This document shows, piece after piece, positions 16,141-25,267 of a stretch of DNA of 50,031 nt (position 1 is its first letter; each line of letters opens with the position of its first letter). This stretch comes from Nitrospira sp. Its GTDB lineage: Bacteria; Nitrospirota; Nitrospiria; Nitrospirales; Nitrospiraceae. Where the stretch lies: positions 1-50,031 of the forward strand of contig JADYYH010000107.1 in assembly GCA_020853775.1 (NCBI GenBank), given 5' to 3'. A program made the position numbers and the translations under genes. The notes below the pieces were generated by a model. The model did not search any database, was not told the origin of the DNA, and worked only from the letters and a program-made list of their open reading frames with translations.

Positions 16141-16491
16141 TCAACCGGCAACGGCCCGAAAGAGTTCGAACTCACGATCGGCCTTGGCAGCCAAATAAAA
16201 ATCGCTCTCGGTGAGCCCGTTGATCTTGTGCGTCCAGATTTCCACTTTGCATTTTCCCCAGGCCACGTAGAGATCCGGGTGATGCCCTTCGGCCTCCGCC
16301 ACCGCGCCCACTTTGCTGGCGAAGGCGAGAGATTGCGCAAAATCCTTGAACGTGAAGAGTCGTTCGAGATGCCCTTCCTGACTCAAGGCCCACCCACGGC
16401 CAAGCTCCGTCAACAGGGTTTCTATGCGATCGGCGGGGAGGGGAGGAACCCCACCCCGGCAGGGAATACATTTATTGTCAGCTAAACTCAT
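16141..16491 (-). CDS. phhB: 4a-hydroxytetrahydrobiopterin dehydratase (pterin carbinolamine dehydratase)
   Basis: The 116-residue protein has the PCD core: LERLFTFKDFAQSLAFASKVGAVAEAEGHHPDLYVAWGKCKVEIWTH, with the catalytic EGHHPD-x-x-V histidines and a C-terminal LTESDFYLAAKAD. It dehydrates 4a-hydroxy-tetrahydropterin; in bacteria without phenylalanine hydroxylase it often acts in pterin or molybdopterin salvage. AAGGAG precedes the ATG. A CIPC motif near the N-terminus is extra. It is likely co-transcribed with the radical SAM gene. Confidence 0.88.
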   Translation of the reverse strand: MSLADNKCIPCRGGVPPLPADRIETLLTELGRGWALSQEGHLERLFTFKDFAQSLAFASKVGAVAEAEGHHPDLYVAWGKCKVEIWTHKINGLTESDFYLAAKADREFELFRAVAG

Positions 16492-16575
16492 AGCAGCTCC
16501 TTCTCAGCGAAACTCGGCTTCAGTTTCTGCAAGAACGGCTATTCTACGGGCCGCTCGTTGTGTCCCGCAACCGCC

Positions 16576-17064
16576 TCACCGGCCGGAGGGTTGCGCAACA
16601 CGATACGGGCTTGTCTCCGCATGGCCTCGCTCAAAAAAGAGGCCGCGATTGATATCCCCAACGCTGACCATGCCCACCAACGCGCCTTTGTCGACGACCG
16701 GGATCCGTCGGAAATTCTTGACGCCCATATAGGAGGCGGCCTCCAGCACCGGGGTACGCGGGGACACCGTCAGCGGATTTAAGCTCATCACCTCTTCGAC
16801 GCGCTGCGTGAGCACATCGGCATACCCTTCCTCCATCTCCACGAAATCACGGCTGTGCACGTTGTCGTGAATGTACTCGCCATAGTTGGGATAGAGGGGA
16901 ATCAACACATCGCGCAAGGTCACCATGCCGATCAACACATCGCCGTCCTCCACGACGGGAATGGCGCCGCAATGGCGGCTGAGCATCTTCGTCACCACGG
17001 AACGGACGGATTCATTGCGCTTGGCCGTCACCACACCGGTAGACATGACTTCTTGAACAAGCAT
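16576..17064 (-). CDS. Two-CBS-domain protein
   Basis: This 162-residue protein is almost entirely a pair of CBS domains. The first begins VQEVMSTGVVTAKRNESV and ends LIGMVTLRDVLIPLY. The second begins VEEVMSLNPLTVSPRTPVLEAA and ends LVGMVSVGDINRGL. CBS pairs bind adenosine nucleotides and regulate partner proteins. AAGGAGG lies just before the ATG. A stand-alone CBS protein gives little clue to its partner. Confidence 0.88.
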   Translation of the reverse strand: MLVQEVMSTGVVTAKRNESVRSVVTKMLSRHCGAIPVVEDGDVLIGMVTLRDVLIPLYPNYGEYIHDNVHSRDFVEMEEGYADVLTQRVEEVMSLNPLTVSPRTPVLEAASYMGVKNFRRIPVVDKGALVGMVSVGDINRGLFFERGHAETSPYRVAQPSGR

Positions 17065-17323
17065 GGTAGCCTCCTTTTTTCAGCAGGGTGACTCGTGAAT
17101 ACATCACCGACAGAAAATCCAGGCGCCGTCTTCGGCGCGCAGGTGTCGCTCCTCGCCTGATGAGTACGGATCGTGCAGACATCCACACATCCCGATCGCT
17201 GTAACCGCCTTTGCAGAGATATGCAAAATATGGTAGGGAAGTGCGGGTAGAAAAGAAACCCCCTCGCGGCCTTGTCACGGCTGAGCGGGGAGAACCCTTC
17301 AGACCTTCTCACGCGAGGTCGCT

Positions 17324-17998
17324 ATCGATTCCGTCCTACGCATCGGTCATCGCGGAGCCGCCGGCCACGCTCCCGAAAATACTCTCGCCGCGATTTGGAA
17401 AGCTCGATCCTTTCACGCAGATTTTGTGGAGATCGACCTGCGCGAAACCAGCGACGGACATCTCGTGTTGCTGCATGACGAAACCATTGATCGCACCACC
17501 AACAAATCAGGCAACCTCGCCGAAATGTCGTTGGAGCAGGTTCAACGATTGGACGCGGGCAATTGGCAACGCATCCCGACACTCGAAGAAGCGCTGGATA
17601 TCTCCGGAAAGGCCATCGGGGTCATTCTCGAATTGAAGGTCGAAGGCATCGGCAACGAGGCCTGCGCGATCGTCAAACGCGTCGGGTTTTCCAATTCGCT
17701 CATCTATGCCTCATTTCTGATCGACGAACTCTATCGCGTGCAGCAGGCGGATCCCGCCGCGCAGATCATGGTGTTGCTGCATCGCCATCTCCCGCGAGAC
17801 CCTGTTGCGGATGTGCTCACCCTCAACGCCTCTCATGTCGGCTTGCACTATTCGACTGTTACGCCCGCGTTGCTCCAGACCTACCACGACTTGGGACGGC
17901 ACGTGTTCGTCTACACCGTCAACGATTGGACAGACATCCGGCGTATGCGGGAATTGGGCGTGGACGGCATTGTGTCAGACTATCCGGATCGCATCTGA
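17324..17998 (+). CDS. Glycerophosphodiester phosphodiesterase with no canonical start codon
   Basis: The frame holds the whole GDPD core: RIGHRGAAGHAPENTLAAI (catalytic His-Arg), VEIDLRETSDG (Glu/Asp metal ligands), LLHDETIDRTTN, and a closing VDGIVSDYPDRI. These enzymes hydrolyse glycerophosphodiesters to glycerol-3-phosphate and an alcohol. Between the upstream in-frame TGA (17282-17284) and the first GTG (17426) there is no ATG, GTG or TTG, yet GHRG lies well before that GTG. ATC at 17324, with GAGGT upstream, would give a normal-length 224-residue protein. A sequence error or a rare start codon are the alternatives. Confidence 0.75.
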   Translation: MDSVLRIGHRGAAGHAPENTLAAIWKARSFHADFVEIDLRETSDGHLVLLHDETIDRTTNKSGNLAEMSLEQVQRLDAGNWQRIPTLEEALDISGKAIGVILELKVEGIGNEACAIVKRVGFSNSLIYASFLIDELYRVQQADPAAQIMVLLHRHLPRDPVADVLTLNASHVGLHYSTVTPALLQTYHDLGRHVFVYTVNDWTDIRRMRELGVDGIVSDYPDRI

Positions 17999-18252
17999 TC
18001 GGTACGCCGACGGGCTCCCACAAACCAGCACCGCGCGTCTCGACCATCAGCAGACTGCTGACACGGCGCGTCCCCGGCTTTGCGAATTTGTGACTGGATC
18101 ACCCCTTCGACAACTGCGCCAGGCGCCGCCTCGAACCATACGGTGAACCAGCACACGTTCCGTAGCCTCGTCACAGATGAAAGGATGAGATCAGGCGTGA
18201 GGCCGAGGCAAGAAGAGAGCAATACGGTCAACTACGATCTTGGCTAAAAATG

Positions 18253-18309
18253 CCACGGGCGACCCTACACTGCGGTGGGAGGTCGCCCGTGGTTGGCGCT
18301 TGGGACGCC
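18253..18309 (-). repeat. Stem-loop unit, copy 1
   Basis: A perfect 12-bp stem (CCACGGGCGACC at 18253-18264 with GGTCGCCCGTGG at 18281-18292, 16-nt loop) is followed by the 15-mer GGCGCTTGGGACGCC (18295-18309). Read on the minus strand, the long stem is followed by CATTTTTAG, which could act as a terminator. Confidence 0.6.
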
Positions 18310-18762
18310 TAATGTCACATAGGTTGTCCGTCAGACAGGACCCGTTCGAGCAGATGGATGATCAGGATGGTCGTCGGGGGAAGTTATTCCCAGGATTCTG
18401 GTGTGCCTCGTGCCTCGCTTCAATCCTTCGTTCTGCAGTGGCTCTGTATCCTTAATCGGATAGTGTCATGAGACACAAGCCAGGGAAGGATCGGTCAGCA
18501 CGACCGACGATCAGCCCGCCCTCAACTCTGCGGGCCGCTGTAGTCCGGCGGCGTAAGTTCTTCCATGCGTGAACCTCCCCGGTTGAGGAGTGGCGAGGTC
18601 TCCCGAACAGGCGCGCACTGTCCATCGCCTCGTCACGGTTAACACAGATCGTGAAGCTTACAATTTCCCTCTTACGCTCGTTAGAAAACTCTGTCAACAA
18701 GAAAATCGGCCCTAGGCACTTTTCCTCATGATTGCCGTCTTCTGTGCGGGCCCCATACAACA

Positions 18763-18809
18763 CGGGCTCCCGTGCCTGACGGGAGCCCGCGTGTGGCGCT
18801 TAGGACGCC
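18763..18809 (-). repeat. Stem-loop unit, copy 2
   Basis: A perfect 11-bp stem (CGGGCTCCCGT at 18763-18773 with ACGGGAGCCCG at 18779-18789, 5-nt loop) is followed by GGCGCTTAGGACGCC (18795-18809), which differs from copy 1 at one base and starts exactly 500 bp after it. No T tract is present. Confidence 0.6.
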
Positions 18810-19353
18810 GATCGCTTTGTGTATGTATGCGGCCCGCACAAGACCCGCCGAGTTGAGCAGAACAGACGCCTCTCGCCGGAGGATTCGCGGTCGCGACCGG
18901 CCTCGGTGACCGCTTTAAGATCGTCAACCACGCCCTCCACTCGGTGGCATGACGCCGAGACGCGCCTTGGCGCATCGTGGAATGCCTTGTGGCATGTGCG
19001 GCGGAGAACTGGCTGGCAAAAGCCGCCGAGAAGGCTGACTTCAACTCGACAGGCCGTACAGGCTAGGTGGAGTGGTATCGGTCATCGTCTACCCTCCTCT
19101 CTGTTCCGGGAATGTGTGGAAGATCTAGATGGCAGCCGCGCGGTCTGTCCGGTCTTCCACGTGGGACAAGGGACATTCGGGCCGCCCATCCTATCTACGC
19201 CCCTCAAAAAATCTTGTCAACAGGGGGAATGCCCAGGTCCCCGATTTTCTAAACTCGTCTGCCGCCGCACGACCCGCCAGCAGGATGCTGCCGAACACCA
19301 CCGCCATGGCCGCACCCCGCATGGCCCGCGCCTTTCGACGCAGACGCGCCGGA

Positions 19354-20232
19354 TTATTGTCCGCCCTGTGGTTGCGACTGCTGTTTCTTCATCGCCTCGC
19401 CCAGCTGCTTCATCAACTCTTTCATCTCTGCCGGCTGCTCGTCTCCTCCTGGAGTCTCGCCGGTTTTGCCACGCGCAGCCTTTCGCTTCTTCATCTCCTC
19501 GATCATCTTCGAGACATTCGCCCCGCCTTCTGTCTTCTGCTCGCGCATGGCCTTCATCCGTTCTTGAAAGCCCGACATGTCGTGCTTCGCCCAGTCGGCG
19601 GGAAACGCAAACAGGCTCGCGTCCAAAGTTTTCTTCTCGATACTGGCGACTTCCATACGGACCGATTCCTTACCCGCCTCATCATATTGGATGCTCCGAA
19701 GGCCGAAGCCTCCTTCTTCCACCAATTGCTTGACCCACGATGGCTGAGAGGAGCGTCGAGCTTCCTTGGGATCGATCCAGAACGTCGCGGCCTTTCCGAA
19801 ACCTTTTGCCACACACAGTTCACTCTTGGCCCGATGGTGCTCCTTGTCGGTGATCCGCCACACCTCGCAGGAATATCCGGCAATCTTCTCGGTCTTGCCG
19901 ATACGCTCAACACTCTGCGTGTCGAGCAACTCCTTCAGATGGTCACCGCGATCCCCCTCCAGACTGATCTCCATGTACGACTTCTGTCCCGGCAGGCCCA
20001 TCTGCATCATCCGGGTTTTGCCGTCAAACAGCATGACTTGCGCCTGGCCATCCATCCGGGACATTTCCATACGGCCCCGATCGCCTTTGAGATACCATGT
20101 CATGGTGCCCGATGTGTCGGTATCCACATGACTGCTGTTCATCCGGATCACGCCTTCAAAATCTCCCGCGTAGGCCGGAAGGGCCGTCAGGCTCAGGACG
20201 AGACCGATGAATAGAGCCCGTTTGATTTGCAT
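19354..20232 (-). CDS. Exported DUF4412-type protein
   Basis: The start at 20232 (MQIKRALFIGLVLSLTALPAYA) gives a clean Sec signal peptide and has GAGGAGCG upstream, unlike the ATG at 20262. The 292-residue product looks like a DUF4412 protein: a beta-rich DFEGVIRMNS start, GRMEMSRMDGQAQVMLFDGKT, IAGYSCEVWRITD, and a Lys/Glu/Gln-rich low-complexity tail. It probably acts in the periplasm. Its function is unknown. It follows the PPK2 gene by 96 bp on the same strand. Confidence 0.7.
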   Translation of the reverse strand: MQIKRALFIGLVLSLTALPAYAGDFEGVIRMNSSHVDTDTSGTMTWYLKGDRGRMEMSRMDGQAQVMLFDGKTRMMQMGLPGQKSYMEISLEGDRGDHLKELLDTQSVERIGKTEKIAGYSCEVWRITDKEHHRAKSELCVAKGFGKAATFWIDPKEARRSSQPSWVKQLVEEGGFGLRSIQYDEAGKESVRMEVASIEKKTLDASLFAFPADWAKHDMSGFQERMKAMREQKTEGGANVSKMIEEMKKRKAARGKTGETPGGDEQPAEMKELMKQLGEAMKKQQSQPQGGQ

Positions 20233-20328
20233 ACTCGACGCTCCTCGTTCAGGTAGACACACGACGCCGGCTCGCCAGCGTAGTCGAGCCCGGCGGACGA
20301 AGCCAGATGACTCCGACCGGCACGACCG

Positions 20329-21147
20329 TCAGTCGATGGTGAGCTGGTCGAAGTGCACGCCTTTAGGAGCCGGCGGGGTAGAGAGCTTCATTTCCTCAAG
20401 CACCTGCACCACCAGCTCGGCCACTACCAGATTTCGATACCATTTTCGATTCGCGGGCACCACGTACCAGGGAGCCTGAGCGGTGCTGGTCGCCGCAATG
20501 ACCTCCTGGAAGGCCGTCATATACTGGTCCCACAACGTACGTTCTTCCAGATCCCCGGAATTCCACTTCCAGCGTTTTTCGGGATCGCGAATACGGGCCT
20601 CCAGTCGCGCCTTCTGTTCGTCTTTCGAGATGTGAAGAAAACACTTCAGAATCGCGGTGTCATTCTCGGTCAGCAGCTCCTCAAATTCCTTGATCTGGTT
20701 GAAACGGCGCTTCGCGACCTTATCCGAGATCCACCCATGCACACGCGTCACCAACACATCTTCATAGTGCGACCGGTTAAAGATTCCAATCTCTCCCTTG
20801 GCAGGCGCCTTGTGATGCACGCGCCAAAGGAAATCGTGCGAGAGCTCTTCGGAAGACGGCGATTTAAAAGACACCACTCGACAGCCCTGCGGATTCACCC
20901 CGGACATCACGCTTCGAATCGTGCCGTCCTTGCCGCTGGTATCCATGCCCTGCAGCACGATCAGCAACGACCGCGTGCCATTGGCATAGAGCCGCTCCTG
21001 CAATTGATCGAGTGTCGCGATGAATTCGGCCGCAGCCGCTTTCGCTTTGGCCTTTCCATCTTCGTTCTTTTTATACGCCCCCGTGTCGTCGGGGTCGAAC
21101 CGCGTGAGTGTGAGCCGACACTCAGGCTTGATGCGATAGGCATTCAT
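20329..21147 (-). CDS. ppk2: PPK2-family polyphosphate kinase
   Basis: The start at 21147 (MNAYRIKPE) has GGGAGG upstream and is preferred to 21198. The 272-residue enzyme carries the PPK2 Walker A (VLQGMDTSGKDGT, about 65-75), the VNPQGCRVVSFKSPS loop, the Walker B-like GIFNRSHYEDVLVTRVH, and the PWYVVPANRKWYRNL end. PPK2 enzymes move phosphate between polyphosphate and nucleotides, usually making NTPs or NDPs from polyphosphate. Length and motifs fit a single-domain class I or III enzyme. Confidence 0.93.
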   Translation of the reverse strand: MNAYRIKPECRLTLTRFDPDDTGAYKKNEDGKAKAKAAAAEFIATLDQLQERLYANGTRSLLIVLQGMDTSGKDGTIRSVMSGVNPQGCRVVSFKSPSSEELSHDFLWRVHHKAPAKGEIGIFNRSHYEDVLVTRVHGWISDKVAKRRFNQIKEFEELLTENDTAILKCFLHISKDEQKARLEARIRDPEKRWKWNSGDLEERTLWDQYMTAFQEVIAATSTAQAPWYVVPANRKWYRNLVVAELVVQVLEEMKLSTPPAPKGVHFDQLTID

Positions 21148-21462
21148 CTCGTCCCTCCCACAATGATGTCTCCCGAGGACGACCGGACAGGCACACACTA
21201 TTCAGTTCATTTAGAGAAGCCCACTCCTCAGACGATACGCCGACAGGACGGAGAAACCAAGGGAGCGGAAGGACCATACCCCGATAAACGACCAGCCGCA
21301 TCACTCCAGGCGGACGGTGATGACGTGCGGCTCCATCGGCGATGAAATGAATCGCCTTCCAGGACAGGCGAAAAATTTCTTCCGGCCCATCCATTGATTG
21401 AACCCGACGCGGCCTTATGTGATAAACACACGACTCACTGTTCAATCAAGGAGGCGTCCGTC
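21148..21462. other. Intergenic between divergent ppk2 and macro-domain genes
   Basis: About 315 bases separate the divergent ppk2 and macro-domain genes. Promoters for both must lie here. A weak candidate for the plus strand is TTGAAC ... TGATAA near 21397-21424. No hairpin or gene was found. Confidence 0.35.
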
Positions 21463-21948
21463 ATGCTCAAGGAAGTGACCGGAGACATTCTCTTATCCAC
21501 CGCCGGGGCGATCGCGCACGGCATTGCGCCCCATGATAATTTCAAGCAGGGCTTGGCGTTGGCGCTTCGTGAGCAGTGGCCGGGGATGTACAAAGATTTT
21601 CGCCATTATTGTCAGACCTACAATCCAAAACCGGGCGGCGCCTGGGCGTGGAAGGGTCCGAACTCTCCCGTCATTATCAACTTGTTTACACAAGAGCCGC
21701 CGGCCAGCGATCAGGATCGGCCGGGCAAAGCCACCTTGCCCAACGTCAACCATGCGCTCCAGGCCCTGAAAAATGAACTTCAGGAACATCAGGTGAAAAG
21801 TCTGGCCCTGCCGCGTTTAGCCACAGGAGTGGGCGGCTTGGAATGGGAGAAGGTCTACCCCTTGCTCCAACAGGCTCTGAAAGAGCTGAACATTCCCGTT
21901 TATGTCTACGGACTGTACAAAAAAGGGGTGGCGGCGCAGGAGGCCTAG
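21463..21948 (+). CDS. Macro-domain protein (ALC1-like)
   Basis: The start at 21463 (MLKEVTGDIL) is set by AAGGAGG. The 161-residue protein is a single macro domain: VTGDILLSTAGAIAHGIAPHDNFKQGLALALRE near the N-terminus, INLFTQEPP, and the loop LPRLATGVGGLEWEKVYPLL. These domains bind or hydrolyse ADP-ribose linked to proteins or nucleic acid. The AIAHGIAPHDNFKQGLA pattern is ALC1-like. No partner ADP-ribosyltransferase is adjacent. Confidence 0.87.
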   Translation: MLKEVTGDILLSTAGAIAHGIAPHDNFKQGLALALREQWPGMYKDFRHYCQTYNPKPGGAWAWKGPNSPVIINLFTQEPPASDQDRPGKATLPNVNHALQALKNELQEHQVKSLALPRLATGVGGLEWEKVYPLLQQALKELNIPVYVYGLYKKGVAAQEA

Positions 21949-22024
21949 CAGCGTGTTGACAAACCCTACGCCGCCCCCAGAAAAGGATTGGTGCGTAAGG
22001 TGACTGATCGGATCTGGACGCCCT

Positions 22025-22220
22025 GCAGGCTGTTCAGAAAGGTCGTCCAGCAAGGCCGCAGCGAGGTCCGCGACGCGAAGAAGAATGAGCGTCACGTCTG
22101 CGGAGGGGCGCGAGTCAGTGAGCGCCCAGTGTCCCAGAGGCGAATCGTACTCCTGCCGTACGGTGAGTCTCGTCGTGATGCGAGAACGCCGCTGGACGGC
22201 TCTTTGCGCATCCTGCTAGG
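22025..22220. repeat. Palindromic repeat, copy B
   Basis: Arms beginning GCTGTTCAGAAAGGTCGTCC (left) and, read backwards from 22220, CCTAGCAGGATGCGCAAAGA (right) face each other across about 196 bp with an imperfect palindromic middle. Both are related to the repeat at 40820-40937. The otsB stop codon (22216-22218) lies within the right arm. Confidence 0.6.
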
Positions 22221-22989
22221 CTGAGACGGCCCTGGCACGCGCCTCTGTCAGATACTGTAGCAACTGCCCGATCTGCGACTGCCGCGTAAGGTACCACTGC
22301 GCGGCGGTCGCCGCCTTCTTCCCCACACGCACGGAGACAATGCGCTCATCCGGAAGCGAAAACACGTCCTCATCGGTATCGTCATCGCCGACATATAAGG
22401 CGCCCGACGTCTTCAACTGGTGCATCAGCTCCAACATCGCAGACCCCTTATGGAGATTGCCGGAGGGGATGGCATTCACCACGGCTTTGCCCAACACGAG
22501 CCTTGGCGCAGGCGCCAACATCGACACGGTATGAAAGATCGCCTCACGCGCAACCTGCGGTGAGCAAGCCTGCCGATAGTGAAAGGTGACCGAATAGGTT
22601 TTGTCCTCCACCACCACGCCCGCTCGCGTCAGATTCCGCTCGTCCTTGGAGATCGTCTTCAACCAGGCGCGGCAGCAATCTTGAGCCTGGTGCATGACAC
22701 GCTCCGACGTATGCAACCCTTCGAGCCCGTGATTGCCGATCAGATGGGCGGGAATGCCGTCCACCCGCGGACTGAGGTCGGCAAGTGAGCGCCCAGAAAT
22801 GACCGCCGTCGGCGCCGTCACTGCCAGAGCGTGCAAGGCATCGCGAATGGGGTGGGTGAGAACGGCGGCATGCCGGTCCTGAACGATTCGCGCCAGCGTG
22901 CCGTCGAAATCGAAGGCAAACAACGCTTCGGCCTGACCGGCCAGCCGATCGAGGACACGCTTGCCTGCAGTGCTGAGCACGTCCTGCAT
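22216..22989 (-). CDS. otsB: Trehalose-6-phosphate phosphatase
   Basis: From Met at 22989 (MQDVLSTAG) the product has 257 residues; the longer open frame to 23193 lies inside otsA and is unlikely. It has the HAD motif FAFDFDGTLARI, the ISGRSLADLSPRV loop, GNHGLEG and the C-terminal GDDDTDEDVF. It removes phosphate from trehalose-6-phosphate to give trehalose. It starts 8 bp after otsA. Its stop codon lies in a palindromic repeat. Confidence 0.92.
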   Translation of the reverse strand: MQDVLSTAGKRVLDRLAGQAEALFAFDFDGTLARIVQDRHAAVLTHPIRDALHALAVTAPTAVISGRSLADLSPRVDGIPAHLIGNHGLEGLHTSERVMHQAQDCCRAWLKTISKDERNLTRAGVVVEDKTYSVTFHYRQACSPQVAREAIFHTVSMLAPAPRLVLGKAVVNAIPSGNLHKGSAMLELMHQLKTSGALYVGDDDTDEDVFSLPDERIVSVRVGKKAATAAQWYLTRQSQIGQLLQYLTEARARAVSA

Positions 22990-22997
22990 CGGTGCGA

Positions 22998-25229
22998 TTA
23001 CCGCCCCCGTCCCGAAGCCTGTCCCACTTGCTTCATCACGCGAATACGGCGGCGCATCCGGGCCGCATCCATCAGCATACGACCGGCCCACCGGTACACA
23101 TTGAACTCCTGAATCAGCCCGCGCATGCTCCGCATACGGGCGCGCTGTTCCTTCGGGGGCATGGAGAGCGCCATGTGCAACGCCGCCGCACACTGGTCGA
23201 TATCGTAGGGATTCACCACCAACGCTTCCGGCAGCTCCTGCGCCGCTCCAGTGAACTGGCTGAGGATCAGCACACCTTGTTCGTCGTCGCGGGCCGCGAT
23301 GAATTCCTTCGCCACCAGATTCATGCCGTCATGCAGGCTCGTGACGAAGCAGAGCTCGGAGGCCCGGTAATACTCATACACATCCGGCGGCTCATGATGC
23401 TTCACCTTCAGCACGATCGGCTCATACCCTTCGCGACCGAACCGTTTATTGATGCGCTCCGCCAAGGCATACACCTGATCGTGAAAATGTTGATACTGAT
23501 CGATGATCGTCCGGCTCGGCGCCGCGATCTGAATGAAGGAAAACTTGCCGACCCACTCGGGCTGCAGCTCGAACAATCGTTCCACGGCGAGAAATCGCTC
23601 GATGATGCCTTTGGTGTAGTCCAAGCGGTCGACGCCGATCCCGACCAGCCGATCCGGTCCCATCGCATGACGCTCGCGGATATGCACCCGGCAGTCCGGC
23701 ACCGGCCGTTGATTCTCCAACCAGCGCGAAGGCCATTCGATGGAAATCGGATAGGGGTTCACCGCCGTGAGGCGCCCACCGTAGGAGACGGTTGATGAGT
23801 CACGGTCGATGCGCGCTTCCAGGATGCGATCGATGCAGGAGAGGAAATGGTTGCCATGCTCGCGGGTGTGGAATCCGACGATGCTGCTGCCGAGCAAGCC
23901 TTCCAGAATCTCCTGCCTCCACGGGCAGATGCCGTAGCTCTCGGAGTTGGGCCAGGGAATATGCCAGAACATGATGATGGTGGCGTTCGGCAGCTTCTCG
24001 CGCACCATCTTCGGGAGCAAGGCAAAGTGGTAATCCTGCACGAGGACGACCGGATCATCCGTCTTCGCCTCTTCCACCACCGCCTGGGCGAATCGTGCGT
24101 TCACGGCCACATACTGCTCCCAGTCCGAGGTCCTGAACGTCGGACGGACATGCGCGTTGTGGCAGAGCGGCCAGAGGCCCTCGTTGGAAAAGCCGTAGTA
24201 AAATCCCGACTCCTCATCGGGCGACAACCAAATCCGTCGAATATCGTACGAGGGATGGTCCGGCGGAACCCGCACATGATCCCGGCTATCCACGACTTCC
24301 CTGTCGGCCGAGCCATTACCGTGGGCGATCCACACACCTGAGCAGGCCCGCATCACCGGCTCGAGGGCGGACACCAGCCCGCTGGCCGGCAGTTGTACCT
24401 CGATCTTCTGTCCCCGTCGATTGTGGATGTAGGGCTGACGATTGGAGACAATCAGAATCTCGTCGCCCGAGAGATGCTCATGCAGAATGGTTTTGAGGCT
24501 AGCCGGGCTCCAGGTGATCTGGCTTTCATCGCGCATTCGTCGATCGGCTTCCAATTCCCGCACCAGCGCATGGAGATCCTGCGCCACCGGGTGCAGTTCG
24601 GACGAATGCGCCTGACTGGCTTCAGCCGGCAGTCCCTTGCTGGTCAACATCGCCCGCACCCCGGCCACCCAACCTCGCCAGCTGAGCTGCGCCACGAGCA
24701 CCGTCACCGCGGAAATCAGTCCGGCAAGGCCGACGAACAAATAGAAGATGTACCACTTGGTGTCCGTGCTGCGCTGGTGCACAAAACTCATATCGTGGAC
24801 CAGCATCAGACGGCCCTGAACTTTCCCCCCCGACCGAATGGTCGCGACCACCACGTGCAGCGGTCCTTGCGCAAAGTCCACCACTTCCGAAGAGCCCGGC
24901 GCCAGGTGCGCCAGACTTTCGCAGGACAGTTGGTCGGGATAGGTCAGCGTCTGATAGAGCAGACGCTGCTGCGTATCGCAGAAACCCAGCGCATAGAGCC
25001 GCTCGTCCTGAATGACTTTGTGAAAGTAGGCAAAGATCTTCGTGCGTGAACGCGACACGACCAGGTCCGCCAACGGCACTTCCATCGTGCTGGCCAGCAA
25101 TTTGGACCGGCTTTCGAGGTCGCGCGTGAACCACTTCAGCGTGAGCGAATCGACCAGGGGGACGACGCTATACGCCACGACTCCCAAAACCAGCAAGAGG
25201 GGAAGGATAAACCGGAGGGACAGCCGCAT
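22998..25229 (-). CDS. otsA: Trehalose-6-phosphate synthase fused to an N-terminal membrane sensor-like module
   Basis: The 743-residue protein has two parts. Residues 1-235 are a sensor-like module: a membrane helix (4-26), a roughly 130-residue periplasmic segment ([24 protein letters not shown] onward), a second membrane helix (about 158-181) and a HAMP-like linker. Residues 255-720 are a GT20 trehalose-6-phosphate synthase ([53 protein letters not shown]). Ordinary OtsA is soluble and about 470 residues. The fusion places synthesis at the inner face of the membrane, perhaps under control of an external signal. It is in an operon with otsB. Confidence 0.92.
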   Translation of the reverse strand: MRLSLRFILPLLLVLGVVAYSVVPLVDSLTLKWFTRDLESRSKLLASTMEVPLADLVVSRSRTKIFAYFHKVIQDERLYALGFCDTQQRLLYQTLTYPDQLSCESLAHLAPGSSEVVDFAQGPLHVVVATIRSGGKVQGRLMLVHDMSFVHQRSTDTKWYIFYLFVGLAGLISAVTVLVAQLSWRGWVAGVRAMLTSKGLPAEASQAHSSELHPVAQDLHALVRELEADRRMRDESQITWSPASLKTILHEHLSGDEILIVSNRQPYIHNRRGQKIEVQLPASGLVSALEPVMRACSGVWIAHGNGSADREVVDSRDHVRVPPDHPSYDIRRIWLSPDEESGFYYGFSNEGLWPLCHNAHVRPTFRTSDWEQYVAVNARFAQAVVEEAKTDDPVVLVQDYHFALLPKMVREKLPNATIIMFWHIPWPNSESYGICPWRQEILEGLLGSSIVGFHTREHGNHFLSCIDRILEARIDRDSSTVSYGGRLTAVNPYPISIEWPSRWLENQRPVPDCRVHIRERHAMGPDRLVGIGVDRLDYTKGIIERFLAVERLFELQPEWVGKFSFIQIAAPSRTIIDQYQHFHDQVYALAERINKRFGREGYEPIVLKVKHHEPPDVYEYYRASELCFVTSLHDGMNLVAKEFIAARDDEQGVLILSQFTGAAQELPEALVVNPYDIDQCAAALHMALSMPPKEQRARMRSMRGLIQEFNVYRWAGRMLMDAARMRRRIRVMKQVGQASGRGR

Positions 25230-25267
25230 CTTTGCTCCTACAGTTTACTTTGAGATCAAAATCTCTT

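Larger units (their letters stand above)
17999..19353. other. 1.35-kb gene-poor region
   Basis: Several short frames occur on both strands, but none shows a domain, a good ribosome site or plausible composition. The region holds two related stem-loop units (18253-18309 and 18763-18809). It may carry small RNAs or be decayed DNA. Confidence 0.5.

Noticed and set aside
18452-19044. Overlapping minus-strand frames in the gene-poor region
   Set aside because: Arg/Ser/Ala-rich chance frames without start signals or known motifs.
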